A stretch of DNA of 64,000 nucleotides from assembly GCA_046350555.1 (NCBI GenBank), contig JAXMAF010000007.1, positions 186,001-250,000 on the forward strand, read 5' to 3'. Below, one piece after another: positions 26,426 to 35,368 of the stretch. Position numbers and translations under genes: made by a program. This DNA is from JAXMAF01 sp046350555 (lineage in GTDB: Bacteria > Planctomycetota > Phycisphaerae > Phycisphaerales > SM1A02). The notes under the pieces were generated by a model. That model searched no databases. It had not been told where the DNA came from and was given only the letters and a program-made list of their open reading frames with translations. How positions within the stretch are numbered: position 1 is the stretch's first letter; each line of letters opens with the position of its first letter.

Positions 26426-26983
26426 ATGGCCATCCGCGACAGCGAAATCGTCGACGTCACGCCGAAGAGACTCACGCGCGGCGAGAACCTCTTCCTTCCC
26501 GCGATCTTCAAGGGGCTCGGCACGACGTTCAAGCACTGCTTCAAGAACCTTGGGCGCAACGGCTCCAACAAGGACACGCTCTGGGTGGTGCAGTATCCGG
26601 AACAGAAGCGCGACGACCGCCCCGTCGAGGAGGGCGGCCAGTACCGCCCCTACTTCCGCGGCGTGCACCGGCTCAATCGCGACGAGGACGGGCGCGTGCG
26701 CTGCGTCGCGTGCTTCATGTGCGCCACGGCCTGTCCGGCCAACTGCATCCACATCGTCGCCGAGGAGTCGCCGTGGGAGGACCGCGAGAAGTACCCGAAG
26801 CAGTTCGACATCGACGAGTTGCGCTGCATCTACTGCGGCATGTGCGAGGAAGCGTGCCCGTGCGACGCGATCGAGCTCACGCCGCACTACGAGGTCGTCG
26901 GGCTCTCGCGCGCCGAGATGATCTTCGACAAGGCGAAGCTCCTCGAGGTGTACGACCAGACCGTCGGCGAGAAGCCGATGTAG
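26426..26983 (+). CDS. nuoI: NADH-quinone oxidoreductase subunit I (2x 4Fe-4S ferredoxin)
   Basis: The 185-residue protein carries two [4Fe-4S] motifs, CVACFMCATACP (~93-104) and CIYCGMCEEACP (~132-143). A conserved N-terminal region (GLGTTFKHCFKN) and the YRPYFRGVHRL segment are those of complex I subunit I/NuoI. It relays electrons between FMN-side clusters and the quinone site. The gene stands alone: no other nuo genes are within the window, so it is either a dispersed part of complex I or serves another ferredoxin-linked complex. Confidence 0.9.
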   Translation: MAIRDSEIVDVTPKRLTRGENLFLPAIFKGLGTTFKHCFKNLGRNGSNKDTLWVVQYPEQKRDDRPVEEGGQYRPYFRGVHRLNRDEDGRVRCVACFMCATACPANCIHIVAEESPWEDREKYPKQFDIDELRCIYCGMCEEACPCDAIELTPHYEVVGLSRAEMIFDKAKLLEVYDQTVGEKPM

Positions 26984-27119
26984 GCGCGGTCGCGGGCCTT
27001 GGCGCTCGCCGCGCGCATGTCCATCGCGCCGCGGCGCTCGGCCGGAGTGCGCCGAGCCGCCTCGCGTCGCGAGGGAGTCCGTCCGCACCCTCGTCTCTAG
27101 ACTTCGCGCCCTCATCCCC

Positions 27120-28100
27120 ATGGCCTCGCGCGATTACTACGAAATCCTTGGCGTCTCGCGGACCGCTTCCGCGGACGAGATCCGCTCGGCGCATCGCCGC
27201 CTGGTGAAGAAGCTGCATCCGGACGTCAACAAGGCGCCCGACGCGCAGAAGCGCTTCTCGGAGGTGCAGCAGGCGTTCGACGTGCTGTCGGATCCGCAGA
27301 AGCGGAAGCAGTACGACACCTTCGGCGAGGTCGGCGCCGCCGCGGCCGGGGCGGCCGCCGGCCAGGCCCACGGCCACTCGCGCGGCGGGGCGCGCAGCGG
27401 CGGCTTCGAGCAGGTCAACGTCGGCGACTTCTCCGAGATCTTCGAGGACCTCTTCGGCGGGCGCGGCGCCGCGGGCGGACGGTCGCCCTTCGGCCGCGCC
27501 GGCACGACCGGGCGAACGGCTCGCGAATCCGCCGGGGCGGATGTCGCGCAGGCCATCGACATCGACTTCACCACCGCCGCGCTCGGTGGAACGCGCTCGC
27601 TGAGCCTGACGCTTCCAGACGGCTCGACGCACTCCTTCGACGTGCGCATTCCGCCGGGCATCGACACCGGCGGCCGGCTGCGCGTGCGCGGCAAGGGCGC
27701 TCCGGGTCGGCGCGACGGCGCGGCCGGCGACCTGGTGCTCGAGGTGCGCGTCGCGCCGCATCCCTGGTTTCGCCGCGAGGGCCGCGACCTGCTCCTGGAC
27801 GTTCCCATCACGATCGCCGAGGCGGCGCTGGGCGCGACGATCGAGGTGCCCCTGCTGCGCGGCAGCGTCACGCTGAAGGTGCCGCCCGGCACCTCCAGCG
27901 GACAGAAGCTGCGCGTTCGCGGCAAGGGCGTCGCCGGCGGTCCGGGTGCGGGCGGCGCCTCGTCCGAACCGGGCGACTTCCACGCGGTGATCCAGATCGT
28001 CGCGCCGCGCGAGCTCTCTTCCGAGGACGCGACCGCGCTGCGCGCGATGAGCGCACGTCTCGGCGATCCGCGGGAAGGCATGCCCTGGGCGTCCGAATGA
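27120..28100 (+). CDS. DnaJ/CbpA-type J-domain co-chaperone without zinc fingers
   Basis: The 326-residue protein has an N-terminal J domain (2-65) with the HPD motif at 33-35, which stimulates DnaK ATPase. A Gly/Phe-rich linker (~75-140) follows. The C-terminal substrate-binding domains (~145-315) contain repeated R-I-P-P-G-type motifs (VRIPPGIDTGGRLRVRGKG and VPPGTSSGQKLRVRGKG). The CxxCxGxG zinc fingers of DnaJ proper are absent, as in CbpA. Its stop overlaps the next start (ATGA). Confidence 0.92.
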   Translation: MASRDYYEILGVSRTASADEIRSAHRRLVKKLHPDVNKAPDAQKRFSEVQQAFDVLSDPQKRKQYDTFGEVGAAAAGAAAGQAHGHSRGGARSGGFEQVNVGDFSEIFEDLFGGRGAAGGRSPFGRAGTTGRTARESAGADVAQAIDIDFTTAALGGTRSLSLTLPDGSTHSFDVRIPPGIDTGGRLRVRGKGAPGRRDGAAGDLVLEVRVAPHPWFRREGRDLLLDVPITIAEAALGATIEVPLLRGSVTLKVPPGTSSGQKLRVRGKGVAGGPGAGGASSEPGDFHAVIQIVAPRELSSEDATALRAMSARLGDPREGMPWASE

Positions 28101-29176
28101 GCGATCTTGCCAAGCCATCCGCGTCGCGCGCCTCGGCGTCGACTCGATCGACGTCGCGGGCGACGGGCGAATCGCCATCCGGTGCGCCGCCGGCGGCGTC
28201 CGACACCAAGCCACCGCGGATGGTGCTGCTTCGCGAGCGGATCCGTTCCGTGCGCGACGAGAGCGGGCCGGGGCGCGCCGCGCTGCGGCTCGCGAGCGTC
28301 GTCGCCGCCGCGGCGGGCGCCGTGCTGGGCGTGTGGACGCTGGGATACCTCGGCTTCCGCCTCGGCGTGGCGCCGACGCTGGGCGCGACCGACCTGCTCG
28401 GCGAACCCGGCGAAGGACTCGCGACCGGCGCGCTGGTCGTGCTTCGTGCACCCACGGCGATCTTCCGCGCCGGCCTCGCCCAGCCGGCGATGCTCGTCGC
28501 GGGATTCGTCGCGATCGCGATTCCGGCGGCGATCCTCCCGCTCGCCCGACCCGGCGTGCGCGGCGGACCGCGCGCCTCGCGGACCGAGGCGGGTCTCTCG
28601 GCCGCCGGCGCAGCGCTTGCCATGCTCTTCGCCGCGATCCTCGTCGCCTGGAGCGCCGCGTCGATGCGGCGCGGCTGGCTCGGCCCGATTCCGCACGACA
28701 CCGCGCAGACGGCGGATTGGGCGAACGGTCTCGACACCGCGGCGGGTGTCGACCTGCTCGCCGCCGCGACGGCGACGCTGTGGGCGGTGCTCGTGCTGCG
28801 GCTGGCGATCCCCGCGTGGCTCCGCTGGCTTGCCGGAGCGACCACGTTCTTCGCCCTGGCCGTCGTCCTCATCGGCGCGGGAACGAGCAACGCGATCGCC
28901 GCCCACGTCGCGTTGCCGCGCGCCGTGGTGCTCGTCGCAGGCGACGCCTCGGTGCCGGCGGCGATCGATCCGGGCTCCGACGACGGCGCCGCGGCGCCGC
29001 CCGCCTCGGGTGCCGAGCTCCGCGAGGCCCTCCTGCTCGGCTACACGCGCGGCCACACGCTCCTGCTCGAGGTGGACGATTCCACGCCGCGCACCGAGCT
29101 CGTCGTCGCCGAACGGCTGCCCATCGTCGGCCAGCGCAGCATCCGAGAGATGCTCGCGCCGCGCGAGGAGCGGTGA
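28097..29176 (+). CDS. Hypothetical integral membrane protein
   Basis: The product is 359 residues. A basic, disordered N-terminus (~1-55) is followed by about five membrane helices (near 68-90, 125-150, 165-190, 220-240 and 245-270). A soluble C-terminal domain (~275-359) ends with TPRTELVVAERLPIVGQRS. No family is recognised. The ATG overlaps the stop of the J-domain gene by four bases (ATGA), so the two are co-translated and the membrane protein may be functionally tied to that chaperone. Confidence 0.75.
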   Translation: MSDLAKPSASRASASTRSTSRATGESPSGAPPAASDTKPPRMVLLRERIRSVRDESGPGRAALRLASVVAAAAGAVLGVWTLGYLGFRLGVAPTLGATDLLGEPGEGLATGALVVLRAPTAIFRAGLAQPAMLVAGFVAIAIPAAILPLARPGVRGGPRASRTEAGLSAAGAALAMLFAAILVAWSAASMRRGWLGPIPHDTAQTADWANGLDTAAGVDLLAAATATLWAVLVLRLAIPAWLRWLAGATTFFALAVVLIGAGTSNAIAAHVALPRAVVLVAGDASVPAAIDPGSDDGAAAPPASGAELREALLLGYTRGHTLLLEVDDSTPRTELVVAERLPIVGQRSIREMLAPREER

Positions 29177-29291
29177 GCGGGAAGCGAACGCGGGGAGAGA
29201 ACGCGGGCGCCGCGGGTCCATCGGCCCTTGCGCGGATCGACCGGGACGGGTCTCGGGCCCGGCAGCCCGGATGGGTTTCGTGCCGGTGCCG

Positions 29292-29906
29292 CTACCCCCG
29301 TCCACGACCGTACCGATCGATCGCCTCGCGCACGACCTCGTGCACCTCGGACGGCGCGCGGACGATCTCCCAGGCGAGTCCCGACGACGCGCCGGTCGCG
29401 AAGAGCAGCGTGCCGACGTCGAGCCGGCGCTCGCGCGGCGCGGCGAGCACCACGGAGTGCCGCACGTCGCGCAGCGCGACCTCTTCGATCGCCGTGCGCA
29501 GGGCGCCGCTGCGGCGGAGGACGCGACGATCGGTGAGCACGTAGAGCCGCTGGCTCCACTCCACCACCTGCCACGCCATTCGCGCGGTCGCGATCACTGC
29601 GCCAAGGGCGAAGACCTGGTTGTCGGTCCATGGCACGCGCGGGAACCGGGCCGACCAGGCCATCGCGAGCACGGCGCAGACGATCGCCGCCAGCGACCCG
29701 AGGCACGCCAGCGGCACGAACCAGAGGCTCGGCTGGATCGCCAGCAGCACCAGCTCGTCGTCGTCGAGCTGGATCGAGGCGGGCGCCCGCACGGCGGCGA
29801 TCGTGGGAGACTCCGCGGCGGCGGCGAGCGGCGCGCTCTCGACGGAGCGCGCGGCGCCATCGACGGCGCGCCGCGACCGCGCCCGTTCGGCGCAGCCGGC
29901 GATCAC
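29292..29906 (-). CDS. Membrane protein with bacterial PH (bPH2-like) domain
   Basis: The product is 204 residues. Two membrane helices (about 55-78 and 85-105) precede a domain beginning QRLYVLTDRRVLRRSG, the signature of the bacterial PH/YdbT-like family found in membrane-associated proteins. The GTG start (29906-29904) overlaps the TGA of hpt as GTGA, so translation is probably coupled to hpt. Its biochemical role is not known. Confidence 0.75.
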   Translation of the reverse strand: MIAGCAERARSRRAVDGAARSVESAPLAAAAESPTIAAVRAPASIQLDDDELVLLAIQPSLWFVPLACLGSLAAIVCAVLAMAWSARFPRVPWTDNQVFALGAVIATARMAWQVVEWSQRLYVLTDRRVLRRSGALRTAIEEVALRDVRHSVVLAAPRERRLDVGTLLFATGASSGLAWEIVRAPSEVHEVVREAIDRYGRGRG

Positions 29907-30440
29907 ATCGCCTCCGGGCGCAGCACGCCGACGTAGGGAAGGTTCCGGTAGTGGTCGTCGTAGTCGAGTCCGTAGCCGACCACGAAGACGTCGGGAATGT
30001 CGAACCCGACGTAGTCGCACGGCGTCGCCAGCGCCGACGGAACCTGCTTGCGCAGGAGGACGCAGGTCCGCAGCGTCGCCGGCCCCTGCGCGGCGATCGT
30101 CGCGCGGGCGCCGAGCGTCCGCCCGGAATCGAGGGCGTCGTCGACGACCAGGACGTGCCGGCCGGCGAGGCCCGGCGGAAGGTCTCCAACCATCGACACG
30201 CCCTGGCTCTCGGTGCTCTTGCCCGGATAGCTCGAGACCGTGGTGACGCCGATGCGCGCTTGAGGGAAGCTGCCGGACCAGATCCGCCACGAAGATGATG
30301 CTCCCGGTGAGCACGGGCACCAGGACGACGCCCTCCGAGGACCGAGCCGATCGAGGTCGCCCGCGATCTGCCGAGCCGTCGGTGATCCGCGCCGCGATCT
30401 GATCGGCGGTCAGCAGGATCCTCGCGATGTCGTCGTGCAC
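29903..30440 (-). pseudogene. hpt: Hypoxanthine phosphoribosyltransferase, frameshifted as read
   Basis: A GTG at 30440 opens MHDDIARILLTADQIAARIT, and VVLVPVLTGSIIFVADLVRQLP follows in the same frame. Then, after an indel near 30258, the sequence continues in another frame as IGVTTVSSYPGKSTESQG, the PRPP-binding motif HVLVVDDALDSGRTL and the terminal DYVGFDIPDVFVVGYGLDYD. A stretch near 30365-30395 also seems shifted and restored (RQIAGDLDRLG in a third frame). The enzyme would salvage hypoxanthine and guanine with PRPP. The motifs are all intact, so sequence error is as likely as real loss. Confidence 0.75.
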
Positions 30441-30446
30441 CCGGGC

Positions 30447-30452
30447 AGTGTA
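30447..30452 (-). promoter_or_regulatory. -10 box of a probable leaderless promoter (hpt)
   Basis: TACACT on the minus strand, six bases before the GTG at 30440. Confidence 0.5.
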
Positions 30453-30557
30453 ACGCGACGCGCGAGCGAGCGCCGGCGTCGAGGCAGCTCGGGCGCGCTC
30501 GCGTGGAGCGCCCGCGGATCTCGTCGAGGCCCGCCGCGCCGCCCCGTCGCCATGCGC

Positions 30558-32144
30558 TCACGTCGTCGGTGGACGCAGCCTCGCGGCGAGCCGCTCCGCT
30601 GCCGCCTTCGCATCGGCCTTCCCCTCGCTGAGCTTCATCACGTGGCCGACGAGCCGGCCGATCGCGGCCGCCTTGCCGGCGCGGACGTCGTCCGCGGCCT
30701 GAGGCTGCGCGGCGATCGCCGCGTCGACCCAGCCGTCGAGCTTGCCCTCGTCGTGCTCCTGGAGCAATCCGTGCCGCTGCGCGATCGCCAGCGGATCGGC
30801 GTCGCCGTCGCAGAGGTGGTTGAAGAGCGCATCGGCGCCCTGCGCGCTGAGGCGCGCCTGCTCGCGCAGCCCGATGACCTGCGCCACTCGCTCGGGAGCC
30901 ACGCCCAGGTCGGGGATCGCCCGACCACGCTCGTTGGCCCGCTTGGCCGCGGCGTTCAGGAGGAACTTCGCCACCGCGAGTCCGGCGCCCGCGCCCGAAT
31001 GGCCCTCTGCGCGCCCCGAGGACGGCGCGCCAGCGCGCCCCTCGGCGGACTGCGCGTCGAGCGCACCGACGCATGCCTCGTAGTACGAGCAGAGCGCCCG
31101 GTCGTCGACGAGCGCCGCGGCCTCCTTCGGCTCGAGCCCATATTCCTCGACGTACCGCCTCCTTCGCGCGAGGGGAAGCTCGGGAATCTGCGCCTGGATG
31201 CGATCGCGCCACGCATCGTCGACGACCACCGGCACCAGGTCGGGATCCGGGAAGTAGCGGTAGTCGTGGGCGTCCTCCTTCTCCCGCTGGAGCACCGTCG
31301 CGCCGCGCTCGTCGTCCCAGCCGCGCGTGCTCTTGGCGTTGGGACCCATGACCTTGCCGTCGCGCCGCCACTGCTCGACCTGGCGCACGTGCTCGTGTTC
31401 GATGGCGCCGCGCACCGACCTGAAGGAGTTGAGGTTCTTGACCTCGACCACGGGCGTCGCGAACTCCCGGCCGTCGGCGGTGCGGATGATGACGTTGATG
31501 TTCGGCTCGAAGCGCATGTGGCCGCGCTGCATGATGCCCTCGGTCACGCCGAGGAACCGGCAGATGTTGCGCAGCTCCTGGGCGAACGTGACGACGTCGT
31601 CGGCGCTGTCGAAGTCCGGCGCGGTCACGATCTCCAGCAGCGGCGTGCCCGCGCGGTTGAGGTCCACGAGCGAGCCGTCGTAGTGCAGCCCGCCCGGCAG
31701 CTCGTGGCCGAGCTTGCCGGTGTCCTCCTCGAGATGCGCCCGGATGATGCCGATGCGGCGGGTCGAGCCGTCACCGCCCGCGCCGGGGATGTCGACGGCG
31801 CCGTCGCCGCAGAGCGGCAGGTCGTACTGGCTGATCTGGTAGCCCTTCGGCAGGTCCGGATAGAAGTAGTTCTTCCGGTCCCACTTGCTGAACCGCGCAA
31901 TCGAGCAGTTGAGCGCCAGCCCGACCGACATCGCCATCTCGACCGCGCGCCGGTTCATCACGGGCAGCGAGCCGGGCAGCGCGGCGACGACCGGATCGAC
32001 CAGCGTGTTGGGCGGCGCGTCGTAGTGGTCCGGATGCGCCACGTTCGGCACGCGCGTGAACATCTTCGTGCGCGTCGCCAGCTCGACATGCACCTCGAGG
32101 CCGACCTTGAGGTGGGTGGAGACGATCGTCGCGGTGGCGTGCAT
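30558..32144 (-). CDS. gatB: Aspartyl/glutamyl-tRNA amidotransferase subunit B
   Basis: The 528-residue GatB transfers ammonia to misacylated Glu-tRNA(Gln) or Asp-tRNA(Asn). Conserved segments include VGLEVHVEL near the start, RKNYFYPDLPKGYQISQYD, HLEEDTGKL, DLNRAGTPLLEIVT, MRFEPNINV, EVKNLNSFRSV and the C-terminal YqeY/GatB tRNA-binding helical domain. GatA and GatC are not in the window. ATG 32144 is supported by a TAGCAT box six bases upstream. A short alanine-rich insert after ~370 is unusual. Confidence 0.95.
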   Translation of the reverse strand: MHATATIVSTHLKVGLEVHVELATRTKMFTRVPNVAHPDHYDAPPNTLVDPVVAALPGSLPVMNRRAVEMAMSVGLALNCSIARFSKWDRKNYFYPDLPKGYQISQYDLPLCGDGAVDIPGAGGDGSTRRIGIIRAHLEEDTGKLGHELPGGLHYDGSLVDLNRAGTPLLEIVTAPDFDSADDVVTFAQELRNICRFLGVTEGIMQRGHMRFEPNINVIIRTADGREFATPVVEVKNLNSFRSVRGAIEHEHVRQVEQWRRDGKVMGPNAKSTRGWDDERGATVLQREKEDAHDYRYFPDPDLVPVVVDDAWRDRIQAQIPELPLARRRRYVEEYGLEPKEAAALVDDRALCSYYEACVGALDAQSAEGRAGAPSSGRAEGHSGAGAGLAVAKFLLNAAAKRANERGRAIPDLGVAPERVAQVIGLREQARLSAQGADALFNHLCDGDADPLAIAQRHGLLQEHDEGKLDGWVDAAIAAQPQAADDVRAGKAAAIGRLVGHVMKLSEGKADAKAAAERLAARLRPPTT

Positions 32145-32150
32145 GGAGCG

Positions 32151-32156
32151 ATGCTA
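32151..32156 (-). promoter_or_regulatory. -10 box of a probable leaderless promoter (gatB)
   Basis: TAGCAT on the minus strand, six bases before the gatB ATG. There is no Shine-Dalgarno sequence. Confidence 0.55.
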
Positions 32157-32333
32157 GAGCAGGTTCGGTTCACACGCGGCGCTCGGCGCATCGTCCACGT
32201 CCTCGCGCCGGAGCGGGTGGGCGGCGACGCCGCTGCGGAGCGCTCGAGGCGGTTCGGGCGTTCGTCCCGGCCGCCACCGCCGTCCAGGACCGCGCGTGTC
32301 GGGGCGCCTCCGCGGCCGCCTCCTCCGGCGCGT

Positions 32334-32363
32334 TACGCTCTCGTCTCCACGCATCGAAGGGAG
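32334..32363 (+). promoter_or_regulatory. -10 box and Shine-Dalgarno sequence of the exported cyclophilin gene
   Basis: TACGCT at 32334-32339 is followed by AAGGGAG at 32357-32363, nine bases before the ATG at 32373. This gene therefore keeps a short leader, unlike many neighbours. Confidence 0.45.
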
Positions 32364-32372
32364 CCCGCCAAC

Positions 32373-33578
32373 ATGATCACGCCGACGACGCTCGCAGCAC
32401 TCGGACTTCTCGCCACCGCCGCGCTCGCGCCGGTCGACCGCGAGCCAACGGCCTCCCAGCCGTCTCCACCGCGGGTCGCCTCGACGGACGCTCCGCCGAC
32501 GTCGCGACCGGCGCCCGCCGCGGCGTCTCCATCGGACGGCGAAGCCGAACGCGCGCCGGCGCTCGTCGCCGCGCGCCTCTACTCCGGCCTGCGGCAGCCC
32601 ATCGCGGTCTCGGTCGAGCCGCCGCCAGCGCTGGGGCAGGTCGAGCTTCAGTTGATGGACTACTTCGGCGCGCCGATCGGCCGCGCCGAGACGATCGAAG
32701 GCGCGACGGTCGACCTCGGCGCGATGATGCCCGGCATCTGGTCGCTCGAGAAGACGGCGTACCTGCAACTGCTCGTCGATGGCCGGCCCGTCGGGTCGGC
32801 GCTCGTCGTGCAGCCCTTGCGCAACCGGCCGCTGGTGCGCACCACCGAGGCCGTGCGTCCCGACGGCAAGACGGCCTACACGCGCATCGTCGGCTGGGGC
32901 GAGGAGCTCATCGAGCCCGAGACGCCCGACCTCATGCGGCTCAAGGAATCGTGGAAGCCGGGCGATCCGATCGTGCTCTCGGGCGTGCGCGTCTATCCGG
33001 AGCGCGACATCGTGCTCGAGACGAGCAAGGGCGCCATCCGCGTCGCGTTGCGCGCCGACGAAGCCCCCAACACGGCGTGGAACTTCCGGCACCTGGTCGA
33101 GGGAGGCTTCTTCGACGGCACCGTCTTCCACCGCGTCGTCCCGATGGATCGCCAGGGACGACCGTTCGTGATCCAAGGCGGCGATCCGACCGCGACGGGC
33201 GACGGTGGGCCGGGATGGGACCTGCCGATCGAGCGCAGTCGGCTCGCCCACGATTTCGGCGTCATCTCGATGGCCCGCAGCGATCCGCCCGACTCGGCCG
33301 GCAGCCAGTTCTTCTTCGCCCTCTCCCGTGAAGGCACGGCGCGGCTCGACACGCAGTACTGCGCCTTCGGCGAGGCGGTGGAGGGTGCGCAGGCGATCCT
33401 CGACATCGCCGACGTGCAGATCGCCGATCCGACGACCGGCCGCCCGGTCGATCCACCCCGGCTCGAGCGCGCCGTGCTCGTCGGCTCACCCCCGCGCGAG
33501 GTCGGCAAGGGTCGGCCGGACCGGCGCGTCGAACGTCCGCTGCCGAAGCCGAAGGAGGATCCCGCGCAGTCGCGCTGA
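32373..33578 (+). CDS. Exported peptidyl-prolyl isomerase with N-terminal extension
   Basis: The product is 401 residues. A short signal peptide (ITPTTLAALGLLATAALAP) and a Pro/Ala-rich stretch lead into an unknown domain (~65-200). The cyclophilin domain occupies ~210-370, with FRHLVEGGFFDGTVFHRVV, FVIQGGDP and DSAGSQFFFAL, the residues lining the proline-binding pocket. The C-terminus is basic. It probably assists folding of exported proteins. The next gene is a second, cytoplasmic cyclophilin. Confidence 0.88.
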   Translation: MITPTTLAALGLLATAALAPVDREPTASQPSPPRVASTDAPPTSRPAPAAASPSDGEAERAPALVAARLYSGLRQPIAVSVEPPPALGQVELQLMDYFGAPIGRAETIEGATVDLGAMMPGIWSLEKTAYLQLLVDGRPVGSALVVQPLRNRPLVRTTEAVRPDGKTAYTRIVGWGEELIEPETPDLMRLKESWKPGDPIVLSGVRVYPERDIVLETSKGAIRVALRADEAPNTAWNFRHLVEGGFFDGTVFHRVVPMDRQGRPFVIQGGDPTATGDGGPGWDLPIERSRLAHDFGVISMARSDPPDSAGSQFFFALSREGTARLDTQYCAFGEAVEGAQAILDIADVQIADPTTGRPVDPPRLERAVLVGSPPREVGKGRPDRRVERPLPKPKEDPAQSR

Positions 33579-33616
33579 AGCGCCGGTCGCCCGCGCGGCG
33601 GCCCGATCGCCATCGC

Positions 33617-33622
33617 TACACT
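33617..33622 (+). promoter_or_regulatory. -10 box of a probable leaderless promoter (cytoplasmic cyclophilin)
   Basis: TACACT, eight bases before the ATG at 33631. Confidence 0.5.
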
Positions 33623-33630
33623 GCGGCCCC

Positions 33631-34119
33631 ATGGCTTCCACCTATCCCCGCGCACGCATCGAGACGGATCAAGGCCCGATCGTCGTCGAGCTCTGGAACG
33701 ACGTCGCACCTCGGCACGTCGAGAACTTCCTCAAGCTCGCGCGCCAGGGCTTCTACGACGGGACGGGATTCCACCGCATCCTGCCCGGGTTCGTGATCCA
33801 GGGCGGCTGTCCGAAGGGCGACGGCACGGGCGGGCCCGGCTGGACGGTGAAGGCCGAGTTCAACGATCGGCTTCACGACAAGGGCGTGCTTTCGATGGCC
33901 CGGTCGGCGCATCCGGATTCGGCCGGAAGCCAGTTCTTCGTCTGCCTCGGTCGCGACCAGTGCAAGCACCTGGATCGCCAGTACACCGCCTTTGGCAAGG
34001 TGATCGAGGGGATCGACACGGTCGACAAGATCGCCGCGGTCAAGATCGACCGCGCAAGCGGGCGCCCGGTGGGCGCCGCGCCGCGCATGACGAAGGTGAC
34101 CGCGGTCGAAACGGCGTAG
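33631..34119 (+). CDS. Cytoplasmic peptidyl-prolyl cis-trans isomerase (cyclophilin)
   Basis: The 162-residue single-domain cyclophilin lacks a signal peptide. The catalytic Arg is in GFHRILPGFVIQGG, and DSAGSQFFVCLG and LDRQYTAFGKVIEG follow in the usual order. It has its own leaderless-type promoter, so it is not obligatorily co-expressed with the exported paralogue 52 bases upstream. The pair probably serves cytoplasm and periplasm separately. Confidence 0.92.
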   Translation: MASTYPRARIETDQGPIVVELWNDVAPRHVENFLKLARQGFYDGTGFHRILPGFVIQGGCPKGDGTGGPGWTVKAEFNDRLHDKGVLSMARSAHPDSAGSQFFVCLGRDQCKHLDRQYTAFGKVIEGIDTVDKIAAVKIDRASGRPVGAAPRMTKVTAVETA

Positions 34120-34224
34120 TCGGGAAGCGTCCCGAGCGCGGCGGCGGCATGGCTGGCGCTCGCCCGGCGCGGACGACATCGATGGCGTACCCGACGCCCC
34201 TGTGCGCCTCGACCGGGCTCGCCT

Positions 34225-35334
34225 TCACGAGCCGCCCGTCGGCCCCCCGACAGGCGAAGGCCTGGCGCCGGGCGACAGCGTCGTTCCGGTGCGCGGCCGC
34301 ACGAACTCGGTGACCCGCAGCCAATCCTCGCCGCGGAAGCGCGAGATCTGCCCGCTCACCAGCAGCGCCACCGGCTGATCGGTGGAGCGCACCAGTTGCT
34401 CGAGCTGCTCGAGCGAGCGCGACGGAACGAGGCGGACCGCCGGCTCGCGCGATCCGCCGTCCTCGGTGGCGGAGACGAAGCGCCAGCCGCCTCGGTCGTT
34501 GTCGCGCACGACCACGCCGCGCCGGCGCACGAGTTGGTCGGCGAGGCGCCGCGGCGTCGTCGTTCCCCTAGCCGGATCGATCACGGCGCCCTGGGTGTCG
34601 CTCGGCTCGGCTGCGGATCCGGCGCCGCCCGGCGCGGGCGTCGCCGGCGCGTCGTCGGCGATGCGGGCGCTGCTGCGCGGCACCGGACCGACCCGGTCGC
34701 GAAGCTGACGAAGGATCTCGGCCGCCTCGTCGGAGTCGCTGCGCGGTCCGACGGTCGCCGACGACGACGCGCCTGCGGCGCCGCTCGAAGCGGGCTGCGG
34801 TGCGGCATCGCCGGCCTTCGGCGACGAGCTCGGCGATGTTGGCGGGGCGCGGAGGTCGGCGATCGGGATCTCCTCCTGCGGCAGGACGATGTCGTCGTCG
34901 TCGCGCTTCGCGCTGGACGGCACACCGCCGATCAGGACGATCAGGTCCGGCATGAGCCAGTTGCCGTTGTGATACTGGAGCACCTCGCCCGTGAACTCGA
35001 CGGGCACGCCGTCGGCCGGCACCTTTGCGCGGGCGATGTCGGTCAGCGCCTCGCCGGGAGCGATCGGGATCGCCCGCGCAAGATCGTCGCCGAAGTCGCG
35101 CGGCAGGAATCGCCATCCACCCGTCGCGGGATCGACGAGGATTCGGCCCGGCGAGCGGAGCAGGAAGGTTCCCTCCGGGAGAAGCACGCGCGACCCGGCG
35201 ATCACGAGGCGCCGCGCCGGAACGACCACCGTCTGCGGCGCCCCGGCGGCGGGCGGCGCCGCATGCTGCTTCAGCCCCCGCAGCGGACCCCAGAGGCAGA
35301 GTCCGGTCACGAGCATGGTCGTCAGTGCGGGCAT
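34225..35334 (-). CDS. Hypothetical protein with an internally duplicated GGWRF module
   Basis: The product is 369 residues. A short hydrophobic N-terminus (LTTMLVTGLCLWGPL) may be a signal or anchor. Two related segments are seen. The first has RILVDPATGGWRFL then FTGEVLQYHNGNWLMPD (~60-145). The second has GVVVRDNDRGGWRFV then VSGQISRFRGEDWLRVTEF (~275-350). A disordered Ala/Ser/Pro linker joins them. Each half thus repeats a GGWRF and a short strand ending in WL. No family is recognised. It follows the WecA-like gene by 34 bases and ends the polysaccharide operon. Confidence 0.75.
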   Translation of the reverse strand: MPALTTMLVTGLCLWGPLRGLKQHAAPPAAGAPQTVVVPARRLVIAGSRVLLPEGTFLLRSPGRILVDPATGGWRFLPRDFGDDLARAIPIAPGEALTDIARAKVPADGVPVEFTGEVLQYHNGNWLMPDLIVLIGGVPSSAKRDDDDIVLPQEEIPIADLRAPPTSPSSSPKAGDAAPQPASSGAAGASSSATVGPRSDSDEAAEILRQLRDRVGPVPRSSARIADDAPATPAPGGAGSAAEPSDTQGAVIDPARGTTTPRRLADQLVRRRGVVVRDNDRGGWRFVSATEDGGSREPAVRLVPSRSLEQLEQLVRSTDQPVALLVSGQISRFRGEDWLRVTEFVRPRTGTTLSPGARPSPVGGPTGGS

Positions 35335-35368
35335 CGACGAGGGTCTCCGATGAACTCGAGGCGCGGAT

